Shown here one piece after another: positions 1 through 8,256 of a stretch of 44,978 bases of DNA. How positions within the stretch are numbered: the first letter of the stretch is position 1; the number at the start of each line of letters is the position of its first letter. The translations under genes and the position numbers were made by a program. The notes under the pieces are model-generated. The model was not told where the DNA came from. It ran no database searches and saw only the letters and a list, made by a program, of their open reading frames with translations. Origin of the DNA: Thermoplasmata archaeon. GTDB taxonomy: Archaea > Thermoplasmatota > Thermoplasmata > Thermoplasmatales > Thermoplasmataceae. Where the stretch lies: NCBI GenBank assembly GCA_021821635.1, contig JAKACH010000006.1:1-44978 (forward strand). The letters run 5' to 3'.

Positions 1-219
1 GGTGTTTCCAGTATTTAAGTTATTGCATCCGGTTGGCTTCGCACCTAAAATCAATTTTTTGTCTATTAGATGCAAGTTGCACCTAAATTTCATCAAGAAT
101 GACGTTTTAAGTGCAAGACCCTTCACTGTTATTCCTGATTTAGACCGATGAAAGATTGCTTTGACATTGAACAGATCCATTGATTTATTCTTCATCTTGA
201 GGGTTATGTTCCCGGATTC
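1..219 (-). CDS. Partial ORF open to the left window edge (first ATG at 195), function unknown
   Basis: Minus strand reads ...MKNKSMDLFNVKAIFHRSKSGITVKGLALKTSFLMKFRCNLHLIDKKLILGAKPTGCNNLNTGNT with no stop down to base 1; in-frame stop at 220-222. Not in the supplied ORF track, probably because it is truncated by the window edge. Confidence 0.3.
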
Positions 220-328
220 TCACTGATAAAACCCTCCTTATAATTTTATGTTAGAAAGATACAATCTTGATTTGTTTCCTGCATGGATGGTCTTTCGATT
301 TGAAATGCCTATTTTTTTATTTCTATTA

Positions 329-1184
329 ATAGGGCGTCTCACAATTTAGCAACTGACGATTTTCATAATCTCCCTTGGCTTTTCTCCTGCTTCAATGTTT
401 GATATTACCATGAGATTGTATGCAATGGCCTTGAGGCCCATTGCAGTATCATAAGACCTGTTCCTGTTGTACCAGATGTTCTCAGCCCTCATGATCTCCT
501 CAAGTATGGAGAATGTCCGCTCAATTTCCCACCTGAGGGAATATAGTGAAGCGTATTCCTTCCTGAGATCGATTCCGATCTTTCGGTTCACTGACAACCT
601 CTCAGGAACAATACCTCTTCTCTTATTTGTGTCAATCACAGGAAGGGCATGTGTGTTCTCAAACACATAATCATAAGTGTCTGAGGTGTCATACGCTGAG
701 TCTGCAAGAATATGGGAGAAATTCCTCACCGAATCGATCATGTCCCTGGATACACGGGAATCATGGATGTTTCCTTTGGTGGTTAACCAGTCCATGACAA
801 GGAGGGAATCAACTGCTGCAATGGATTCCATTGAATGGAGAAAGGTGATTTTCCTGTTTATTGCATGGAGATCGATCATCCTCGCTCTCCTTGATAATGT
901 CTGAAATGATGGTATTTCCTTAAGGCCAATAGTTCTAAGATATTCCTCATGGTTGGTGAGGAATATCCTGGATGATCTGTATGAGATACTGAAGATCTGC
1001 AGTAACACAAGTATCTTCAGTATCTGTTTATCTGAGTACTTTCTCCTTCGATCATCGGGCGAAACTATATTGTCTATCACTTCCATAATCCGTGGGATAT
1101 GCTGTTCGGGCATATCCCAATATTCTCATTTTGCTAATAATGTTCGACATATGTCTGACATTCAATAAAAGATGAGACACCCTA
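329..1184 (-). mobile_element. Insertion sequence copy 1 (IS4/IS5-like DDE), internally deleted
   Basis: Imperfect terminal inverted repeats (AGGGCGTCTCAC... / ...GATGAGACACCCT) flank the transposase ORF; closely related to the element at 4803-5803. Confidence 0.8.
346..1113 (-). CDS. DDE transposase (255 aa) with a 48-codon in-frame deletion relative to copy 2
   Basis: Colinear with the 308-aa ORF at 4820-5746 except for the missing segment between the two 'DS' motifs; retains the ADSAYD and LRWEIE motifs. Confidence 0.85.
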   Translation of the reverse strand: MPEQHIPRIMEVIDNIVSPDDRRRKYSDKQILKILVLLQIFSISYRSSRIFLTNHEEYLRTIGLKEIPSFQTLSRRARMIDLHAINRKITFLHSMESIAAVDSLLVMDWLTTKGNIHDSRVSRDMIDSVRNFSHILADSAYDTSDTYDYVFENTHALPVIDTNKRRGIVPERLSVNRKIGIDLRKEYASLYSLRWEIERTFSILEEIMRAENIWYNRNRSYDTAMGLKAIAYNLMVISNIEAGEKPREIMKIVSC

Positions 1185-1185
1185 C

Positions 1186-1375
1186 CTATATAGGCAAACA
1201 AAAAAATCAGGGCTATTTCGCCCCCTCCAAATATGCCTATGAATAACCGCTGCAGCAATATTGAATCCTGAAAGAAATGTTGGCTTTCCAGATAAACTGA
1301 GAAAAGAGCCATGGATACGGAAAATGCCAGCATTATGTAGGAAATGTTTTTCAGAATTGCTCTGGAAGCTTTCAT
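1186..1375 (-). pseudogene. 5' part of a small two-TM membrane protein gene interrupted by IS copy 1
   Basis: MKASRAILKNISYIMLAFSVSMALFSVYLESQHFFQDSILLQRLFIGIFGGGEIALIFLFAYIG runs straight into the IS terminal repeat; joining across the IS continues in frame as INRNKKIGISNRKTIHAGNKSRLYLSNIKL-stop. Confidence 0.5.
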
Positions 1376-1462
1376 CTACAACTTCTCATCATCCCTTACC
1401 CAGTTATTTACAAAACTATGGGATTTTAGTTTTTCTATTCCTGCGAATATCTGTTAGGCAGT

Positions 1463-2029
1463 TCAAATGCGTATCCTCATTATCGGCCTCTTAGGGGACC
1501 TGCGAGTCACTTCGCTAAATCCCGCCTCCTTGAAGGCACTGAGAATTCCTGTATAGGCGTAAGGGTCAGGATACCCGCCATTAGCCGTGTCGATTGGGTA
1601 TGCTTCAACCACTCTGGCACCCTGCGATTTTGCAAACTCAACCGAAGCATAAATCAGACCTGACATTACGCCTTGCCTTCTATGCCGTTTATTCACATAG
1701 AAACACACTATTGACCAGACTTCTTTGTCATCAACCGGTTTCAGAATCCTTGACCTTTCCAGAAGAATGAACTCACTTCTGGGAGCTATGGAACACCATC
1801 CAACTGGCTTTTCTGCAATATATGCAAGAATTCCAGGTGTTCCTCCATCAGACAGGATCTTATTCATCATCGATTTTCTTTCCATATTGCTGAGAGAGGA
1901 AAATCCAGTTCTGGTCAACCTGAAATATGTACACCAGCACCCACCGTATGCCCCTTTTTCCCCAAAAAGCTCCTGGAGATCATTCCAGTTGTCATGGGTC
2001 GCGGCCCTGAATGTAAGTTTCTCTTCGAT
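1463..2029 (-). CDS. GNAT acetyltransferase (true 5' end upstream of the tracked ORF start at 1918)
   Basis: Frame is open from 2047 to 1463; upstream translation EEKLTFRAATHDNWNDLQELFGEKGAYGGCWCTYFRLTRTGF... carries the typical N-terminus and GGCWC motif of one GNAT subfamily. No ATG/GTG/TTG before 1918. Confidence 0.65.
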   Translation of the reverse strand: MEEKLTFRAATHDNWNDLQELFGEKGAYGGCWCTYFRLTRTGFSSLSNMERKSMMNKILSDGGTPGILAYIAEKPVGWCSIAPRSEFILLERSRILKPVDDKEVWSIVCFYVNKRHRRQGVMSGLIYASVEFAKSQGARVVEAYPIDTANGGYPDPYAYTGILSAFKEAGFSEVTRRSPKRPIMRIRI

Positions 2030-2466
2030 GTTCCACCTGTATGCTGATTAACAACCAGGATATAATAACTATTCATTGTACCGGAATTATTCAACAACAT
2101 CCTTGTTGTGATCCACTTTAAGCAGCCTTTGGAGCTATCCAGCAAAACAAACCTGTTATTCCAGGGATCCTGTACCACTGAGCATTTCCCAATTGGGATT
2201 TCAAATGGTTCCACCAGGACTTTCCCACCTGCTTCCTTGAATCCTTCAACAGCAGTGAGTACGTCCTCCACCTTGAAATCCACTTCAGGACAGTCCAGGT
2301 CTTCCTTAACCAGTACTATTTCTGTGTCAGATTCTTTCAGCCTGAGGCCCGCTTCAGTTTCATTTCGCTTCCAGACAATATCCAGTCCAAGTTTTTCATT
2401 ATAGAAGGATATGGCAGAATTCAAGTCCCTCACCTGCAGCCTGAGGCAGTCTACCTTTGTGAACAC
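1915..2466 (-). CDS. VOC (glyoxalase/bleomycin-resistance) superfamily protein; C-terminal ~65 codons overlap the GNAT gene
   Basis: KVDCLRLQVRDLNSAISFYNEKLGLDIVWKR...GGKVLVEPFEIPIGKCSVVQDPWNNRFVLLD is a typical VOC domain. Confidence 0.75.
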   Translation of the reverse strand: MFTKVDCLRLQVRDLNSAISFYNEKLGLDIVWKRNETEAGLRLKESDTEIVLVKEDLDCPEVDFKVEDVLTAVEGFKEAGGKVLVEPFEIPIGKCSVVQDPWNNRFVLLDSSKGCLKWITTRMLLNNSGTMNSYYILVVNQHTGGTSKRNLHSGPRPMTTGMISRSFLGKKGHTVGAGVHISG

Positions 2467-2625
2467 CCTGTTTCATGATTCTGCCTTATAAAATACTTGA
2501 TTCAGCCAGGATTGAAAGTGGCTTATCGGCCCCGTTGGATAGAATACGCCAATTGAACAAAATCTCAGGTTCACCCTGTAAGCCCCTTTCAGTAAGGCCA
2601 TTCCTCCGAAGACTATGTGGCAGGA

Positions 2626-3264
2626 TTAATTTATTTTCAAGTCCCTGACATAGGAGGGGAGATCCATTCTCCCCCTGTCTGTTTTTGAAACCTGAGGAGG
2701 ATCATTCCTGAGTGAAAGAGGTATCACCCCTGACCAGTAGGGCAAACCCAAATCTTCTGGATCTTCCACTGGATCGCCCTCCCTTTTCTTGCAGGAGAAT
2801 TCATTTATGTTCAACCTGAGGAATCCTGTGGATTTCAGTTCATTTTCTTTTGGTAATCTGCAATCAGCCCATCTCCCTTTAACCATTTTTTCCGTTATAA
2901 CTCTTGCAGCAGACATTTTTTCCTCTCTTCCTTCAACCGGTTCAGCCTTCCCAAAAATTACAGCAGATCTGTAATTCATGGAGGAGTGGAATGCACTCTT
3001 TGCTACCACAATACCGTCAAGCAGGGTTACAGCAATACAAACATCGCTTCCGTTGGAGAGCGTTTCATAAATTCTGCCCTTCACTGAAGCGTGCAGCAAT
3101 ACGGCGTCCCCATCCCTCGCAAAAAGCATTGGAATGTTGAAGAGCTGCCCGTCCTGTACCAAAGCGACATGGCAAATCAGGCTTTCATCAAGTATTTCGT
3201 GCAGCGTGTCCCTGTCGTAACTTCCCCTTTCGCTGTGTGCCCGTAATCTGGCGTGGTATTTCAT
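2626..3264 (-). CDS. Pyridoxamine 5'-phosphate oxidase family / flavin-nucleotide-binding protein
   Basis: RGSYDRDTLHEILDESLICHVALVQDGQLFNIPMLFARDGDAVLLHASVKGR...SMNYRSAVIFGKA pattern of the NimA/COG3467-like split-barrel family. Confidence 0.8.
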   Translation of the reverse strand: MKYHARLRAHSERGSYDRDTLHEILDESLICHVALVQDGQLFNIPMLFARDGDAVLLHASVKGRIYETLSNGSDVCIAVTLLDGIVVAKSAFHSSMNYRSAVIFGKAEPVEGREEKMSAARVITEKMVKGRWADCRLPKENELKSTGFLRLNINEFSCKKREGDPVEDPEDLGLPYWSGVIPLSLRNDPPQVSKTDRGRMDLPSYVRDLKIN

Positions 3265-3394
3265 ATGAACAGACTGAGAAGATCAATATAGGAAAATACA
3301 TTTCGTTTTTACCCTTCTTTTTTTCCGGACCTGTTCTAGCTCATTTGCTCTTTTTCCTGGTCGACCATTGATCTAATATACCAGTCAAACCATT

Positions 3395-3982
3395 GTGGAG
3401 TTGATTATGTCGGTACACACTCCTTTTAAAAAATTCCCTGAATTTACAACAGAAAGGCTCTTCTTGAGGATGGTAAAGGAAACTGACACACCTTATCTTT
3501 TTGAAATCAAGGCTGATGAGGAAATAACTGCGAAATATGGCCGTGAACCCCATGCCAGTATTGAACAGACCTCTCGATGGGTTGACGAGATTTTGAAGGA
3601 CTATGTGGAAAAAAAGACACTCTCTTGGTCTATCACGCTGAGAGGAGAAGACAATCCCATTGGTTTTTTCACCCTCTGGAACCTGGATCTTGACTCTTAC
3701 ATGGCAGAGCTTGGTTACGAATTAAACAGAAAATACTGGAGAAAGGGCATTATGGTGGAAGCACTGAATGCCTTGATTGACTGGGCTTTCCTCGAAATGG
3801 GCCTTAACAGGATTGAAGCATGCCCGATGAAGATAAATACGCCATCAATTGGAATACTGGAAAAACTCGGTTTCAGGTATGAGGGAAACCTCAGGGAAAG
3901 AATATATTTTAAAGGAAAATTTGAGGACCAGCTCTATTACTCAATCCTTAAGTCTGACTGGGAAACAAGAAATAAAATGTAA
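3395..3982 (+). CDS. GNAT N-acetyltransferase, RimJ/RimL-like
   Basis: TERLFLRMVKETDTPYLFEIK...GYELNRKYWRKGIMVEALNALIDWAFLEMGLNRIEACPMKINTPSIGILEKLGFRYEG. Confidence 0.9.
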   Translation: MELIMSVHTPFKKFPEFTTERLFLRMVKETDTPYLFEIKADEEITAKYGREPHASIEQTSRWVDEILKDYVEKKTLSWSITLRGEDNPIGFFTLWNLDLDSYMAELGYELNRKYWRKGIMVEALNALIDWAFLEMGLNRIEACPMKINTPSIGILEKLGFRYEGNLRERIYFKGKFEDQLYYSILKSDWETRNKM

Positions 3983-3995
3983 CTGAAGTTACATT
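3976..3995. terminator. Inverted repeat AATGTAACT-GA-AGTTACATT spanning both convergent stop codons
   Basis: Perfect 9-bp arms; contains the GNAT stop (3980-3982) and the stop of the minus-strand gene (3989-3991). Confidence 0.4.
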
Positions 3996-4603
3996 GTTAT
4001 GTCAAAATAGAAGTCCACATACTCTCCAAACGAGTTGTAATTGGTATTCCCTGGAGGATAGGTCGGTATTGTGTATGTCAAACCGATGTAATACGAAACT
4101 TCATTTGACGGATATAACTGGAATGGGCCATTGTCAGTATTGTTATACAGCCTAACTCCGGGATTTGAAGTGGACTGCCATGTGTGGCTCATATACACGT
4201 GGACACTCTGCGTATATGTGTCGTTAAGGTAAGTCGTGCTTCCCATCTTGGCGTACTGGACTATCTTAACAGTGAAGTTTCCCGTTATATTTCCTGGATT
4301 TAGCATTTCAAGGATATTCCAGAATTCGGTATTTGTGGTCACATTGAAGTTAACATGAACCCTAAGCGTTCCTGTTAAGGTATTGTTAACCATTGTATAG
4401 TTCCAGGCAAATGTGGAACCTTTGTAAGTAACGTTTGATGGTGGAACAATAACGGGTGGGGGAACTACAGACTGTTCCAGTTTTATTAACCCCTGCCCAA
4501 GGATGTCACCTGATGCCTGTGGAGACATGATAAATATTGAAAGCGTTACTGCAATAATTGCAACGGCTATGCCTTTCAAACTGCTCCTCTTCCCGGGCGA
4601 CAT
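3989..4603 (-). CDS. Secreted sequon-rich hypothetical protein
   Basis: N-terminal hydrophobic signal (GIAVAIIAVTLSIFIMSP) followed by many N-X-S/T sites. Confidence 0.7.
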   Translation of the reverse strand: MSPGKRSSLKGIAVAIIAVTLSIFIMSPQASGDILGQGLIKLEQSVVPPPVIVPPSNVTYKGSTFAWNYTMVNNTLTGTLRVHVNFNVTTNTEFWNILEMLNPGNITGNFTVKIVQYAKMGSTTYLNDTYTQSVHVYMSHTWQSTSNPGVRLYNNTDNGPFQLYPSNEVSYYIGLTYTIPTYPPGNTNYNSFGEYVDFYFDITM

Positions 4604-4802
4604 GTCAAATCACTGTAATGGCGCCGGGGATAACTGATGCTAATGCATCAATTTCCCCTGTGCACAATAGATAATGAGATAAACGGTTATGACAGGATAA
4701 GAATAAATTATCCATAGCAATAGTATTTCCCAGTTCCTGGGCTGTTTGGCCGCCAATGCCAAAGAATGCAGAATGTCGACTCGTAAACAAAAAATAAAAG
4801 AA

Positions 4803-5803
4803 ATAGGGTGTCTCATGTTTCAACAACTGACGATTTTCATTATCTCCCTTGGCTTATTTCCTGTTTTGATGTTTGATACAATCATGAGATTGTATGCAAT
4901 TGCCTTTAGGCCCATTGCAGTGTCATAATCCCTATTCCTGACATACCAGATATTCTCTGTTTTCATTATCTCTTCAAGGATGGACAACATTCTCTCTATT
5001 TCCCATCTGAGGGAATGCATGGAAGCATATTCCCTCCTGAGGTCTATGCCGATCTTTCGGTTCACTGACAATCTCTCAGGTACAATACCTCTCCTCTTAT
5101 TCGTGTCAATAACAGGAATGGAATGTGTGTTCTCGAAGATGTAATCATATATGTCAGAGGTATCATATGCTGAGTCCCCTAAGATATAGGAGAAATTCCT
5201 CACAGAATCCACCAAGTCATGTGAGACCTTTGAATCATGTATGTTTCCTCGGGTGACAATCCAATCCATGATAAGAAGGGAATCCACATCCATGGACATG
5301 TGGCACTTCCTGCCATATGACCACCCTTTTGTTGTTTTAGACCATCCTGATTCAGGATCTCTGTACTTGCCCCAGTTTTTTCTTCTAATTGCAGTGGAAT
5401 ACTTGCATGTATGTATCATGAAGGAATCCAGAGCTGCACATTCCTTTATTGAATAGAGGAATACAATCTCCCTGTTAATTGCATGTAGATCAAATAACCT
5501 TGCCCTTCTTGATAATGTCTGGAATGATGGTATCTCACGTATTCCTGTCATGACGAGATATTCCTTGTGGTTACTCAGGAATATTTCTGAGGATCTGTAT
5601 GAGATATTGAATATCTGCAAAAGGATGAGAATCTTCAGTATCTGGCGATCTGTATACTTTCTTATCCTAGTATCGGGCGAAACAATATTGTCTATGATAT
5701 CCATAATCAATGGGATATGCTTCTCCGGCATATCCCAAAATTTCATTCAGGTAGATAATGTTCGACAATTGTCGGACATCTCATGAAAGATGAGACACCC
5801 TAT
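4803..5803 (-). mobile_element. Insertion sequence copy 2 (IS4/IS5-like), apparently intact
   Basis: Terminal inverted repeats ATAGGGTGTCTCAT / ATGAGACACCCTAT flank a 308-aa DDE transposase. Confidence 0.9.
4820..5746 (-). CDS. DDE transposase, IS4/IS5-like
   Basis: CAALDSFMIHTC, ILGDSAYDTSD and LRWEIERMLSILEE fit D-D-E motifs; YSYGRK-type KGWSYGRKCHMSMD segment. Confidence 0.9.
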   Translation of the reverse strand: MKFWDMPEKHIPLIMDIIDNIVSPDTRIRKYTDRQILKILILLQIFNISYRSSEIFLSNHKEYLVMTGIREIPSFQTLSRRARLFDLHAINREIVFLYSIKECAALDSFMIHTCKYSTAIRRKNWGKYRDPESGWSKTTKGWSYGRKCHMSMDVDSLLIMDWIVTRGNIHDSKVSHDLVDSVRNFSYILGDSAYDTSDIYDYIFENTHSIPVIDTNKRRGIVPERLSVNRKIGIDLRREYASMHSLRWEIERMLSILEEIMKTENIWYVRNRDYDTAMGLKAIAYNLMIVSNIKTGNKPREIMKIVSC

Positions 5804-5873
5804 CTATTAAATAAGTTTGATATAGCTATCATATATACGCCGGGTAGCTTGGAGCGAGCGGATAAATCATATT

Positions 5874-7127
5874 ATGCGACACACCATTGGTAATGGTTCC
5901 AGCAAAAGTTTTGATGCGCAGAACACGCTCCTGTTGGTTAATTATACGGTCTTCCTGTTCGTGTCTGCTGGTATAGGAATATTTGTCAATCTCTATCTCT
6001 GGATAAATTCCCTTAACATAACAGCCATAATTATCTACCAGCTGTTTGGAGCGCTCATGGTAATGCCAGGGTTCATGATAATGCTCAGGTATTCTTCCAT
6101 ATTGAAAAACGTGCAGGTTTATCGCTTTGGCATTCTAACATACATTGTTTTCATCATGACGATTATAGTATTGCAACAAAGATCAGGTGAATATGCATGG
6201 TTGCTCGGCGTGGAGTCTGGTACTGCCATAGGTTTCTTCTATGCAGGATATAATTCTCTCACTTACCAGAAAGTTTCCCATAATACCAGGATTCTATTCA
6301 ACTCATGGAGGAGTTTTCTTTCTAATTTATCAGGCATTCTTGCACCGCTTCTTTTAGGCTCGATCATCGTGGTGTTCAAGGAGCATATCGGTTACCTCCT
6401 TGACTATCTTATTCTCCTGGCAGTACTGGTTTATGAGCTATATCAATCAAGGAAGATATTGGGAACAAACCACCTTGGCAGGCTTAAGTTGAGGCTCTCC
6501 TTCAGTATTCCCTTCAGGAATGTCAGATATCCTCCTATCGCATTTGCCGATTTCTTCTGGAGCATGTCCGGGGTTTTAAGATCGATTGTGCTGACTGTAT
6601 TTGTCTATGTTGTTTCAGGCTCAACGCTCATAGTAAGTGTATTCTGGGTCATAGTTGCAGTTTCACAGACATTTGGTTCATTCTATGCAAGAAAGCACCT
6701 TCATGCCCGCCTGGTCTCGTTGTCGGGATTCTCTAATCTTCTCAATCTACTCGGCTCGATTGGCATAGTCCTTTATTATAATGATGTGTTCCTGATCCTG
6801 TTCGGCTTAATATATGGGGTTTCTAATTCTATATTGGGAGTAACTTACTCAACAGCCGCGATGGACGTCATAGACACTGATCCTATGCCCGGTGAGAATC
6901 AATACCATTACATAATACTTAGAGAATACATACTTCTTTTTGCGCGGCTCTCGGGTATATTTGTCACCCTGTTTGTCATTAACAGCGTGAGGCTTCAGTT
7001 GGCAATCCATTCTTTGATAATTGTAGCTTCTTTGTTTGCCATTATTGCATGGTTTGCCGTTTCAGCATTCTATAAACCAGATTTAGTCGGTAATAACGAA
7101 ATTATATCGATGACCCGCGGATCATGA
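5874..7127 (+). CDS. MFS-like multi-spanning membrane transporter
   Basis: 417 aa with about 12 hydrophobic segments; MFS-like layout, no strong substrate motif. Confidence 0.65.
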   Translation: MRHTIGNGSSKSFDAQNTLLLVNYTVFLFVSAGIGIFVNLYLWINSLNITAIIIYQLFGALMVMPGFMIMLRYSSILKNVQVYRFGILTYIVFIMTIIVLQQRSGEYAWLLGVESGTAIGFFYAGYNSLTYQKVSHNTRILFNSWRSFLSNLSGILAPLLLGSIIVVFKEHIGYLLDYLILLAVLVYELYQSRKILGTNHLGRLKLRLSFSIPFRNVRYPPIAFADFFWSMSGVLRSIVLTVFVYVVSGSTLIVSVFWVIVAVSQTFGSFYARKHLHARLVSLSGFSNLLNLLGSIGIVLYYNDVFLILFGLIYGVSNSILGVTYSTAAMDVIDTDPMPGENQYHYIILREYILLFARLSGIFVTLFVINSVRLQLAIHSLIIVASLFAIIAWFAVSAFYKPDLVGNNEIISMTRGS

Positions 7128-7266
7128 CGTACGCTAAAGACAATATTCAGTTAAATGCATTGACTAGAAGGCATATTATTATGAGATAGTTTCAGTTCCA
7201 CAAGAATATGATTCTCTAAAGGCCGCCTGTTGTATATACAAGAACTCTTCAGGCATCTAGATAGGT

Positions 7267-7306
7267 TTCTATCATGAATTGGTGAAGCCATTCATGGATG
7301 ATAGAA
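7267..7306. terminator. Imperfect stem-loop overlapping the 3' end of the 7292-7783 gene
   Basis: TTCTATCAT...ATGATAGAA arms with nested CATGAAT/ATTCATG; the right arm contains the stop codon (7292-7294). Confidence 0.4.
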
Positions 7307-7783
7307 TGGGAGAGTGAACGCCAGTATTGCGATCACTATCATCAGGCCGAGCGTTATGAATGATGCGAGGTGTGTTATCTTCCGGATGCGTCTTACTTCA
7401 TCAAGTTTGCCCGCATTTACCAGCCTGATTATCTTCTTACCATGGTAAAGATTGTTTGCATACATCAGGACGAGCATGATAACTACAGCTATTCCTTTAG
7501 CAAGCAAAATTTTTCCTCCCTCTGTGGATGTGAGGTCTGAGAGGGTCGGGAGATATTCATAACCCAGATACAGACCAGTCAATATAAGAATAGTAACAGA
7601 GATATCGGTCGCAGTTCCAAAGATTCGCCCAACGTGTCCAAGTATCTTTGCTCTTTCTCTCTCATCAGTGGATATCCTCAAAGTGGCAGGCCACACGACT
7701 AACCATATAAAAAAGGAACCCCCGATAAAGAAAACGGCAACTAAAGCGTGGATCCACAGGATTACCAGAAAGACCCAGTTCAT
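7292..7783 (-). CDS. CopD-like / DUF4149-like four-TM membrane protein
   Basis: WIHALVAVFFIGGSFFIWLVVWPATLR...ILTGLYLGYEY...RRIRKITHLASFITLGLMIVIAILAF. Confidence 0.6.
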   Translation of the reverse strand: MNWVFLVILWIHALVAVFFIGGSFFIWLVVWPATLRISTDERERAKILGHVGRIFGTATDISVTILILTGLYLGYEYLPTLSDLTSTEGGKILLAKGIAVVIMLVLMYANNLYHGKKIIRLVNAGKLDEVRRIRKITHLASFITLGLMIVIAILAFTLPFYHP

Positions 7784-8198
7784 AATGAGAGATCAGAGCT
7801 ACGCTCTAAATTGTTGTGGTCTCTTGCAACTCAGGAAGTATTGCTAAATTCTTTATCAGGAGAATGCAACTCCCGAATTCGGCTTGAGTCAGTTGTTCTG
7901 CCCTAGTGTGTTTCCTAATTACCTGATATCATAATGCCCAGATATTGATATATTGACTGGTGAGTCTTGGGTGCAGCGCAGCAGCGTATATGTCATGTAA
8001 TAATAGGTTTGAAGATATTTTATCGGCAGAAGTCGTCGTTGGGTTATGTAAACCAGAACCTTGTATATCGCACTTTTGATCTATCGAATCCTCAATCCAT
8101 TAAGAAACAGTAGATTCTTCTTGATGAGATCAAAAATCGAAATTGGGGAAGTTGAGGGCGCATTCTGTATTCCATTCAGATCCAAGAAATACATTTCA

Positions 8199-8243
8199 AG
8201 AATAATACAGGCGATTGCAGGAATACCTGCATTGTATTATTCT
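8199..8243. repeat. Strong inverted repeat downstream of the 8257-8754 minus-strand gene
   Basis: Perfect 11-bp arms AGAATAATACA / TGTATTATTCT with nested TGCAGG / CCTGCA. Confidence 0.6.
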
Positions 8244-8256
8244 GTTACAAACATGC

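Noticed and set aside
4605-4826. 73-aa ORF next to IS copy 2
   Set aside because: Starts inside the IS end and crosses its boundary; no motif.
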